Source of the DNA: RGIG3528 sp964653855
GTDB taxonomy: Bacteria; Bacillota; Clostridia; Lachnospirales; Lachnospiraceae
Assembly: GCA_964653855.1 (NCBI GenBank)
Contig: CAZZFV010000036.1
Location: 1 to 23,245 of the forward strand
Reading direction: 5' to 3'
DNA: 23,245 nucleotides
Part shown: positions 13,175-20,295 of the stretch, piece by piece
Position numbering within the stretch: position 1 is the first letter of the stretch
Layout of the letters: each line of letters starts with the position of its first letter
The notes under the pieces: generated by a model
What the model saw: only the letters and a program-made list of their open reading frames with translations
The model's database searches: none
What the model was told of the DNA's origin: nothing
Made by a program: the position numbers and the translations under genes

Positions 13175-14830
13175 ATGGATAAGTTAAAACCGAAGCTTTT
13201 TTCTGTTATGAAAACATACACCAAAGAGCAATTTGTAAAGGACGTTGTGGCCGGCATAATCGTTGCGATTATCGCATTGCCGCTTTCGATTGCACTTGCG
13301 CTTGCGTCGGGAGTGAGCCCGGAAAAGGGAATTTACACCGCAATCACGGCGGGCTTTGTGATTTCGTTTCTTGGCGGCAGCAGGGGTCAGATAGCGGGGC
13401 CGACGGCGGCATTTGCAACGATAGTTGCGGGAATAGTCGCAAAAAACGGCTTTGAGGGACTTGTGATCGCAACGCTTATGGCGGGCGTAATTCTTATGCT
13501 TATGGGATTTTTGAGACTGGGAAGCCTCATCAAATTTATCCCTTATACGATTACGACGGGCTTTACGGCGGGAATTGCGGTTACGATCGTTATCGGGCAA
13601 TTAAAGGACTTTTTCGGACTTACGATTGTGACGGAAGAGCCTTTGATCGAAACAATGGATAAATTAAAGGCTGTGATAAAATTTGCGGATACGATAAATT
13701 TACAGGCTCTTATAGTCGGTCTGGTTTGCATGGCTGTTTTAATCGGCTGGCCTTATTTGCCCGGCTTTTGCAAAAAAATTCCCGCATCCTTAATTGCGGT
13801 ATTTGTGGGAATATTTATGGTAAAAGGCTTAAAAATGCAAGTGAACACAATCGGCGACTTGTATGAGATTTCAAATAAGCTTCCCACGATTTCGATTCCT
13901 CATTTTACGCTCGAAACGGTTAAAAATGTTTTGCCCGATGCCTTTACGATTGCGATACTTGCGGCAATCGAATCGCTTCTTTCGTGCGTTGTTGCGGACA
14001 GCATGGTAAACAGCCGCCACCGCTCGAATATGGAACTTATCGCGCAAGGCGCGGGAAACATTGTGTCGGCATTGTTCGGAGGAATTCCTGCAACGGGAGC
14101 GATCGCAAGAACCGCCGCAAATGTCAAAAACGGCGGACGTACACCCATCGCCGGCATGGTGCATTCGGTTGTGCTTCTTCTTATTTTGGTTGTTTTGATG
14201 CCTTATGCGGCTCTTATTCCGATGCCCACGATCGCGGCAATTTTGTTTATGGTCGCTTACAATATGTGCGGCTGGAAAAAGTTTGTTTATCTTTGCAAAA
14301 CTTCACCGAAGAGCGACATTATCGTGCTTGTCGTGACTTTTGTGCTTACCGTTGTGTTTGACCTTGTTGTTGCGATAGAGGTCGGCGTGCTTATGTCTGC
14401 CGTTCTCTTTATGAAGAGAATGAGCGACGAAACGGAAGTGGAAGGCTGGAAATACGTTGACGACGAAGACGATCCCGACAGCATCACGCTTCGCACGGTT
14501 CCCAAAAACACAATGGTTTATGAAATAAGCGGACCGCTTTTCTTTGGGGCTGCGGACAAAATTCTCGGAATTTCGCTTGACGAAAAGATGAAGTGCCTTG
14601 TTCTTCGCATGAGAAGCGTGAACGCGATAGACGCAACGGCGATGCACAATCTTGAAGAAATGCAATCGGAATGCGACAAAAAGGGAATACGCCTTATATT
14701 GTCGCACGTAAACGAGCAGCCGATGCACGTGATGCAGCATGCGGGATTTGTTGACAAGGTGGGAAAAGAAAACTTCTGCGCCCATATCGATGACGCTTTA
14801 AAGAGAGCGACGGAGATTACGCATTCCTGA
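13175..14830 (+). CDS. SulP-family anion transporter with STAS domain, 551 aa
   Basis: The N-terminal two-thirds are the membrane domain of a SLC26/SulP transporter: DVVAGIIVAIIALPLSIA at about 24-41 opens helix 1, SRGQIAGPTAAFA (70-82) is the conserved substrate-region segment, and GGIPATGAIARTAANVKNGG (303-322) is the family signature. Residues about 445-548 form a STAS domain with the MRSVNAIDATAMHNLEEM segment. Members move sulfate, bicarbonate, dicarboxylates or chloride; the ion here cannot be assigned. Length is typical. AGGAG at 13161-13165 precedes the ATG by 9 nt. The final 14 bp overlap the 3' end of the convergent AraC-family gene, with no terminator hairpin between them. Confidence 0.93.
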   Translation: MDKLKPKLFSVMKTYTKEQFVKDVVAGIIVAIIALPLSIALALASGVSPEKGIYTAITAGFVISFLGGSRGQIAGPTAAFATIVAGIVAKNGFEGLVIATLMAGVILMLMGFLRLGSLIKFIPYTITTGFTAGIAVTIVIGQLKDFFGLTIVTEEPLIETMDKLKAVIKFADTINLQALIVGLVCMAVLIGWPYLPGFCKKIPASLIAVFVGIFMVKGLKMQVNTIGDLYEISNKLPTISIPHFTLETVKNVLPDAFTIAILAAIESLLSCVVADSMVNSRHRSNMELIAQGAGNIVSALFGGIPATGAIARTAANVKNGGRTPIAGMVHSVVLLLILVVLMPYAALIPMPTIAAILFMVAYNMCGWKKFVYLCKTSPKSDIIVLVVTFVLTVVFDLVVAIEVGVLMSAVLFMKRMSDETEVEGWKYVDDEDDPDSITLRTVPKNTMVYEISGPLFFGAADKILGISLDEKMKCLVLRMRSVNAIDATAMHNLEEMQSECDKKGIRLILSHVNEQPMHVMQHAGFVDKVGKENFCAHIDDALKRATEITHS

Positions 14831-16100
14831 ATTCACGCGGTGTGATTCCGGTGACTGATTTAAATACGTTTTGAAAGTATCCTTGCGAGGAAAATCCCAA
14901 ATAATCGGATATTTCGAGAATCGACCTGTTCGTACTTTTTAAGAGTCGTTTCGCTTTTTCGATTTTTTGAACACGGATATATTCGGACAGCGTCATACCG
15001 GTTTCTTTTTTGAATTTTACCGAAAGTCTGCTTTTGCTTATAAAAAGATCGTGTGCCATTTGGTCGATCGAAAAGGCGCTTGCTAAATTTTGTTGAACAT
15101 AAGAGGTGACATTACGCATGAATTTGTCGTAATGCTCGCCTTTTTTTATTTCGTTTACGCGTGACGTGTAGTCGATAACCATGTGATATTGAAGATTCAT
15201 GATTTGTTCCGGATTGTCGTAGCTTTCGGCATGCATGATAAAGCGGTCGCTTAAAAGAAGAGCGTCGGAGGGCGCAAGACCGCCTTCGATTGCCGCACGT
15301 GAAACAAGGGTCGCCGTCGCTATGAAAATATTTTTTAGTTGGCGAAGATACGTCGGAGCAATTTTTCCCGCGCGCCCCGCGGAGGAGTCGTTAAAAAGCG
15401 AGTTAAGACCTTCCAAATCGCCCGTACTCACATAAGAAAGTAATTTTTTTTCGTAATTTGTTGTTCTTTGATTTGTTTCTTCCGTATTGCCGGACGCGGC
15501 GCCCGAAGACGGCGACTTACGGGATTCGTTTTCAAAAGATGTAACGCCGGAAAATGCGGCACTCAAAGATGTACCTTTGTCAGGCTTGTTTTCCGATGCA
15601 CGGCTTATTTCTTTATTTTGCTTCATGATATTCGATGCGGAATCATAGATTGCCACATCCGCCACATTCAATTTGTTGTCGCTTATATAGTAGTAAATAA
15701 GGCAAAGTTCGCGCAAAAAAAGCTCAAGCGGCATCGGTGTTACGGTAGCAATCAGTCTTTGGTATTCGTCCATATAATTCCCTTTTATTCCTATCGAAAA
15801 CATAAATTCGCGAATCTCGTTTCTCGGCGGTGTGATTTGAAAGGTCGGACCGAGGATGAGAGTGTAATTGTCATGCTTTACGATTCCGTAAAAATGCTCA
15901 AAAGGGGAAATATAATAATTTACGCATCCGTTTATTTTTAAAAGCGTCTGAATGTAGGGCGTGCATGGGTCAACAGGGAAACCCGACGGGTCGTAAGAAC
16001 AAAGTTCGGAGTTCTCTTTATAAACCCTGACGCAAATTTGAGAAAGTGAGGAAATGTTTTTTGCTATGTAGTCATAATCGATTGCGCGTGAATTTTTCAT
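14817..16100 (-). CDS. AraC-family transcriptional regulator, 427 aa
   Basis: The C-terminal 95 residues (about 333-427) are an AraC/XylS DNA-binding domain with two helix-turn-helix units: SIDQMAHDLFISKSRLSVKF and SILEISDYLGFSSQGYFQNVF, ending in TPREF. The N-terminal 150 residues look like a PocR/sensor-type ligand-binding region (CxPYIQTLLKINGC, FYGIVKHDNYTLILGP). A low-complexity Ser/Asn/Glu linker sits at about 165-215. No membrane segment is seen. The ATG at 16100 has AGAGGTC 4-9 nt upstream. It is divergent from the GPH symporter and probably activates that operon through direct repeats at 16178-16206. The inducer is likely an oligosaccharide or glycoside product; that is inference. 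Confidence 0.92.
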   Translation of the reverse strand: MKNSRAIDYDYIAKNISSLSQICVRVYKENSELCSYDPSGFPVDPCTPYIQTLLKINGCVNYYISPFEHFYGIVKHDNYTLILGPTFQITPPRNEIREFMFSIGIKGNYMDEYQRLIATVTPMPLELFLRELCLIYYYISDNKLNVADVAIYDSASNIMKQNKEISRASENKPDKGTSLSAAFSGVTSFENESRKSPSSGAASGNTEETNQRTTNYEKKLLSYVSTGDLEGLNSLFNDSSAGRAGKIAPTYLRQLKNIFIATATLVSRAAIEGGLAPSDALLLSDRFIMHAESYDNPEQIMNLQYHMVIDYTSRVNEIKKGEHYDKFMRNVTSYVQQNLASAFSIDQMAHDLFISKSRLSVKFKKETGMTLSEYIRVQKIEKAKRLLKSTNRSILEISDYLGFSSQGYFQNVFKSVTGITPREFRNA

Positions 16101-16133
16101 GTGACCTCTTTATCGGAAAATGTGTTAAAGAAA

Positions 16134-16158
16134 TGTTTTTCGGTCGTGACCGGAAACA
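16134..16158. promoter_or_regulatory. Palindrome in the AraC/GPH intergenic region
   Basis: CGGTC-GT-GACCG (16141-16152) is flanked by TGTTT and AAACA, giving an imperfect 25-bp inverted repeat next to the AraC start. It could be the regulator's own operator or a CcpA-like/cre-independent site; no cre consensus is evident. Confidence 0.4.
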
Positions 16159-16177
16159 CTTAAAAATCAATTAAATT

Positions 16178-16230
16178 TTACAATAAACAAAACAAAATTA
16201 CAATAATTATAATAAATGAAATGATATGAT
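16178..16230 (+). promoter_or_regulatory. Activator-type promoter of the GPH-GH3-GH78 operon
   Basis: TATGAT (16225-16230) is a good -10, but the position 17 bp upstream (16202-16207, AATAAT) is a poor -35. Two exact copies of TTACAATAA, at 16178-16186 and 16198-16206, are spaced 20 bp; the second overlaps the -35 position. This is the arrangement of AraC-type class II activation. Confidence 0.5.
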
Positions 16231-16268
16231 GATACAAGAACGAAAAAATCAAAAAGGAGTAAATCTGT

Positions 16269-17741
16269 ATGAAAGAAATCAGGGCGCAAGTTTTAAGCAA
16301 AAAAGCATTTGAAAGTAAGATTAAATCTCCTCATACGGAACGAAAAGAAAAATGGATAGGCTATCTCTTGGGACCTGCCGGAGCACTTCTCTTAAACGCC
16401 GTAATGGGCTCGTACTTAAATGTGTATTATACGGATGTACTGAAATTAACGGGCGTTTGGGGCGGAATATTTTTGATGGCGTTTCCGATTGTGTCAAAGA
16501 TAATAGACGCAATCACCAATGTCATAATGGGGTATATTATCGATCACACACGCACAAAACAGGGAAAAGCGCGTCCGTATATTTTTCTTGCCGCGTTCCT
16601 TCTTCCGATTACCGGAATATTGCTTTTTGTTGTGCCCGAATCAAATGAGACATCGGAAGTCATTTGGGTGATGCTTTCATATAATCTCTTTTATTCGTTT
16701 GCGTTTACGATTTACAACATGAGCCACAATCTTATGGTGCCTCTTTCCACAAGAAATTCCGAGGAACGCGGTGTGCTTGCCGTTTTTAACAACGTTGCCA
16801 CGATTATGATATCGGGAATTGTCGTTGCGCTCATATTCCCGATGCTTGTTTTGCCGAAGCTCGGTGTCAACAAGGAAAGCTGGATTACGATGGCGGCGAT
16901 ATTGTCGTGCGTTACGCTTCCGCTTACATTACTCGAATACTATTTTACAAAGGAAAGGGTAACGGAAGAGAGTGCGGGTGAAACAAAGGAGACCGAAGTA
17001 AAGTTTAAGGACCAGATGAAGGCCGTTTTTACGGACAAATATATGGTAAGTCTTTTGGCATATTTCTTTGTTTATACAATAGGTTCGACGCTCAAAAACA
17101 TTGCGCTTGTGTATTATTGCAACTATGTGCTCGGAACCTACAATGACGGAATCACACAGACTATGGTGTCGGTTATCGGCGGAATTCCCATGGGAATAGG
17201 CATTTTTGCGGTTTGGCCGCTTGCAAAAAAATTCGGTAAAAGAAATTTAACGTCAATGGGATTTGTGCTTTATGCCGTCGGAAGTGCGGTGTGCATGATT
17301 GCTCCCACAAATATGACAATTGTGCTCATAGGACAATTTATAAAGAACATAGGCGGACTTCCGTGCTCGTATGTGTTTATGGCTCTTATGGCCGACACTT
17401 ACGATCATCTTGAATGGAAAACGGGCTTCAGAGTCGACGGTGCCGCAATGAGTGTTTATTCGATAATTACCGTTACAATGACGGGCGTATGCACGGGAAT
17501 TTTCAATCTTTGCCTGTCGCGTGCGGGATATGTTGCGCCCCGTCTTGTGGACGGCGTGACGGTTGCGGCAACCCAGCCCGATTCTGTCAAGAATATCCTT
17601 ATATTTTTCTTTGTGGGACTTGAAGTGATTACGGGAATTCTTGTGATTGTGCTTTTGTCGCAGGTGAATGTTGAAAAGGGACTTAAGGAAAAACAGGACG
17701 AAATCGCGAGAAGACATGAAAATGTCGCAAAAAACGTATAA
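16269..17741 (+). CDS. GPH-family glycoside:cation symporter, 490 aa
   Basis: This is a 12-helix transporter of the glycoside-pentoside-hexuronide:cation symporter family. The N-terminal helix segment (WIGYLLGPAGALLLNAVMGSY, with NVYYTDVLKL) and the conserved segment DAITNVIMGYIIDHTRTKQGKARPYI (about residues 80-105) are typical, with a second signature at MADTYDHLEWKTGFRVDG (about 377-394). Length fits. An N-terminal extension of about 25 residues precedes the first helix. AAAAGGAG precedes the ATG. It heads an operon with GH3 and GH78 genes and likely imports a glycoside they then cut. The stop codon region begins a 17-bp tandem repeat. Confidence 0.93.
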   Translation: MKEIRAQVLSKKAFESKIKSPHTERKEKWIGYLLGPAGALLLNAVMGSYLNVYYTDVLKLTGVWGGIFLMAFPIVSKIIDAITNVIMGYIIDHTRTKQGKARPYIFLAAFLLPITGILLFVVPESNETSEVIWVMLSYNLFYSFAFTIYNMSHNLMVPLSTRNSEERGVLAVFNNVATIMISGIVVALIFPMLVLPKLGVNKESWITMAAILSCVTLPLTLLEYYFTKERVTEESAGETKETEVKFKDQMKAVFTDKYMVSLLAYFFVYTIGSTLKNIALVYYCNYVLGTYNDGITQTMVSVIGGIPMGIGIFAVWPLAKKFGKRNLTSMGFVLYAVGSAVCMIAPTNMTIVLIGQFIKNIGGLPCSYVFMALMADTYDHLEWKTGFRVDGAAMSVYSIITVTMTGVCTGIFNLCLSRAGYVAPRLVDGVTVAATQPDSVKNILIFFFVGLEVITGILVIVLLSQVNVEKGLKEKQDEIARRHENVAKNV

Positions 17742-17802
17742 TAAACGGAAACGATAAATAAACGGAAACGGCAAATAAGCGGAAATGGCAAATAAGCGGT
17801 AA
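17741..17802 (+). repeat. 17-bp tandem repeat, 3.6 copies, at the GPH stop
   Basis: Units ATAAACGGAAACGATAA (17741-17757), ATAAACGGAAACGGCAA (17758-17774), ATAAGCGGAAATGGCAA (17775-17791) and a partial fourth follow directly after the GPH stop. They fill most of the 120-bp gap to the GH3 gene. Confidence 0.92.
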
Positions 17803-17861
17803 ATATGCAACGAATTCGCACAGAATAAATACGGAATAAGGCAATCCGGAAGGAAAAATAC

Positions 17862-20294
17862 ATGCTTAAGAATCAAAAAATCATCGATAAAATGACACTT
17901 GATGAAAAAATATCTTTTTGCACGGGCAAAGACTTTTGGCATACGAAAGGTATAAAAAGGCTCGGCGTGCCGGAAATCATGCTTTGCGACGGACCGCACG
18001 GACTGAGGAAACAGCCCGAAAAAGCGGATATGCTCGGAGTAAACGAGTCTGTTCCCGCAACGTGTTTTCCCACCGCCGTTACGACGGGGGCAACATGGAA
18101 TGAGGAGCTTATGTGCGAAATCGGAAGGGCGATCGGAGAAGAAGCAAATAAGACGGGAGTGTCGGTTGTGCTCGGTCCCGGTGCAAATATAAAGAGAAAT
18201 CCGCTTTGCGGAAGAAATTTTGAATACATAAGCGAGGATCCGTTACTTGCGGGAAAAATGGCGGCAGGATTTATAAGAGGTGCGGAAAGCACGGGCGTGG
18301 CAACGTCCCTTAAGCATTTTGCGGCAAATTCGAGGGAAAAAAATCGTTTTACGTCAGACAGTGTTATGGACGCACGCACCTTATATGAAATTTATTTGCG
18401 TGCCTTTGAAATTGCCGTGAAAGAGGGAAAACCGTCCACCGTTATGTGCTCCTACAACAAAATAAACGGCGTTCATTCAAGCGACAATAAGGAACTTCTG
18501 ACAAATATTTTGCGTGACGAGTGGGGCTTTAACGGACTTACGGTGACCGATTGGGGTGCCATGAGCGACAGAGTCAAAGCGTTTTATGCGGGGTGCGACT
18601 TAAACATGCCGGGCGGCAGCGATTACATGGAAAAAGATGTAAAAAAGGCGGTAAATGACGGAAGACTCCCGGAAGAATATATCGACAGAAGCGTTGACAG
18701 GATATTGTCGTTGGTGCTTAAAAATAAAGATGAGGACATATGCGGTGATAAGGAAAACATAACGAACGCAAGTATACCTTGCGATATGAAAAATGCGCAC
18801 CATGCGCTCGCAAAAAAAGCTGCGGAAGAAGGTATGGTTTTACTTAAAAACGAGGACAATATTTTGCCTCTTAAAGAATCTCAAAAAATTGCCCTGTTCG
18901 GAAATATGGCATCAAAGCCGAGATATCAGGGAGCGGGAAGCAGCCACATTAATCCGACGAAATTATTGATTCCTGCTCACGTGATACCGCATGAAACATA
19001 TTTAACCGTGACCGACGAAAGGGGCGAAACAACCGATGATTTGATTAAAGAGGCTGTTACCGCGGCGGCGGCAGCGGATGTATGCGTTGTTTTTGCTGGA
19101 CTTCCCGAAAATTATGAATCGGAAGGCTTTGACAGGCAGGATATGAAACTTCCGCTCGGGCATGTGAGTATGATTGATGCCGTAGCCAAAAAAAATCCGA
19201 ACACCGTGGTTGTGCTTATGTGCGGAAGTCCGGTTGAGTGCGATTGGGAAAAAAACGTAAAGGGAATTGTTTATGCCGGACTTTTTGGGCAGGCGGGAGC
19301 GGAAGCGCTTTCGGATATTTTGTACGGAAAAGTGAATCCTTCCGGGAAACTTGCGGAAAGCTGGCCGCTTAAATACGAGGATTGCATATCGGCGGACGAA
19401 TTTGACACGGAAAAGGATGCCTTGTATAAGGAAGGCATTTATGTGGGCTACAGATTTTATGACAGTGCAAAAAAAGATGTGCGTTTTCCGTTTGGATTCG
19501 GGCTTTCGTATACGCAGTTTTTATATAAAAATATGCGTGTTGAGCCTATCGGAAACACGGAATATAAGGTGACTTGCGATATCGAAAACACCGGAAACGT
19601 AACGGGAAAAGAAGTCGCAGAGCTTTATGTGAGCGCGGCGGATTCGGAAATCTTTAGACCCAAAAAGGAATTAAAAGGATTTGTGAAAACGGAAATTAAG
19701 CCCGGTGAAACAAAGAAGGTTACGTTCTTACTTGATAAAACATCATTTGAAATTTGGGCTAAAAAGAAGGAAACAGGGGCGCAGAATAAGGGTAAATTTG
19801 TTGTGCCGAAAGGAAAATACGAAATTCTGATAGGTGCCGGCAGCCGTGATATAAGACTGAAAACGGAAATCCGGGTTGAAGGTGAGGAGGTGCAAACGGA
19901 TGCATCACAAAAAGGCAGCTGGTATGAAACTTTAAACGGGCGCCCGAGCGCAGCGGAATTTGAAGCACTTCTCGGTACTGAGTATACTCCGACGATTCGT
20001 CATAAAGGCGAATTTACGATGGAAGATACCGTGGAAGACATGAAAAATGAGTCTTTAATCATGAAACTTATGTATTTTTCGACAAAGCTTGTGATTAAAA
20101 AAGGCATAGGCGGCAAAATAACGCAGGAAAACGAAGCAACTTACCGTATGATGCTTTCGTCGTCGGCGGGAAGCCCGATTCGCTCGATGGCAATCAGCGG
20201 CGGAATTAAGAGCGGTATTATGGAAGGTTTGGTTGACATGGCAAACGGTCACTTTTTTAAGGGGCTCGGAAGAATTATGGGAGTTGTAAAATAA
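17862..20294 (+). CDS. GH3 beta-glucosidase-type glycosidase, 810 aa
   Basis: A cytoplasmic GH3 enzyme without signal peptide. The N-terminal barrel (about 8-290) has KH at 151-152 and the nucleophile D230 in LTVTDWGAM. The alpha/beta sandwich (about 320-535) has ESEGFDR at 419-425, the usual place of the acid-base glutamate. A fibronectin III-like domain follows (about 565-672, with the IENTGNVTGKEVAELYVS segment). An unusual extra region of about 130 residues completes the protein (about 680-810), with an amphipathic, membrane-like stretch around 745-800. Activity is most likely on beta-glucosides, but xylosidase or other GH3 activities are possible. GGAAGGA is upstream of the ATG. It ends 1 nt before the GH78 gene, which indicates coupling. 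Confidence 0.93.
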   Translation: MLKNQKIIDKMTLDEKISFCTGKDFWHTKGIKRLGVPEIMLCDGPHGLRKQPEKADMLGVNESVPATCFPTAVTTGATWNEELMCEIGRAIGEEANKTGVSVVLGPGANIKRNPLCGRNFEYISEDPLLAGKMAAGFIRGAESTGVATSLKHFAANSREKNRFTSDSVMDARTLYEIYLRAFEIAVKEGKPSTVMCSYNKINGVHSSDNKELLTNILRDEWGFNGLTVTDWGAMSDRVKAFYAGCDLNMPGGSDYMEKDVKKAVNDGRLPEEYIDRSVDRILSLVLKNKDEDICGDKENITNASIPCDMKNAHHALAKKAAEEGMVLLKNEDNILPLKESQKIALFGNMASKPRYQGAGSSHINPTKLLIPAHVIPHETYLTVTDERGETTDDLIKEAVTAAAAADVCVVFAGLPENYESEGFDRQDMKLPLGHVSMIDAVAKKNPNTVVVLMCGSPVECDWEKNVKGIVYAGLFGQAGAEALSDILYGKVNPSGKLAESWPLKYEDCISADEFDTEKDALYKEGIYVGYRFYDSAKKDVRFPFGFGLSYTQFLYKNMRVEPIGNTEYKVTCDIENTGNVTGKEVAELYVSAADSEIFRPKKELKGFVKTEIKPGETKKVTFLLDKTSFEIWAKKKETGAQNKGKFVVPKGKYEILIGAGSRDIRLKTEIRVEGEEVQTDASQKGSWYETLNGRPSAAEFEALLGTEYTPTIRHKGEFTMEDTVEDMKNESLIMKLMYFSTKLVIKKGIGGKITQENEATYRMMLSSSAGSPIRSMAISGGIKSGIMEGLVDMANGHFFKGLGRIMGVVK

Positions 20295-20295
20295 T

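Noticed and set aside
14303..14785. Minus-strand open frame of 160 codons within the SulP gene
   Set aside because: Antisense to the STAS domain; no start signals.
15468..15941. Plus-strand open frame of 157 codons within the AraC gene
   Set aside because: Antisense shadow; the AraC frame has recognised HTH motifs and a proper start.
17741..17802. Possible iteron-type origin at the 17-bp repeats
   Set aside because: No replication initiator gene is nearby and the repeats lie inside an operon.
17253..17999. Long minus-strand open frame (248 codons) across the GPH 3' end and GH3 start
   Set aside because: It runs antisense to two clear genes, includes the 17-bp tandem repeat, has no ribosome binding site and is rich in His/Arg/Lys/Phe, as expected for a shadow frame.
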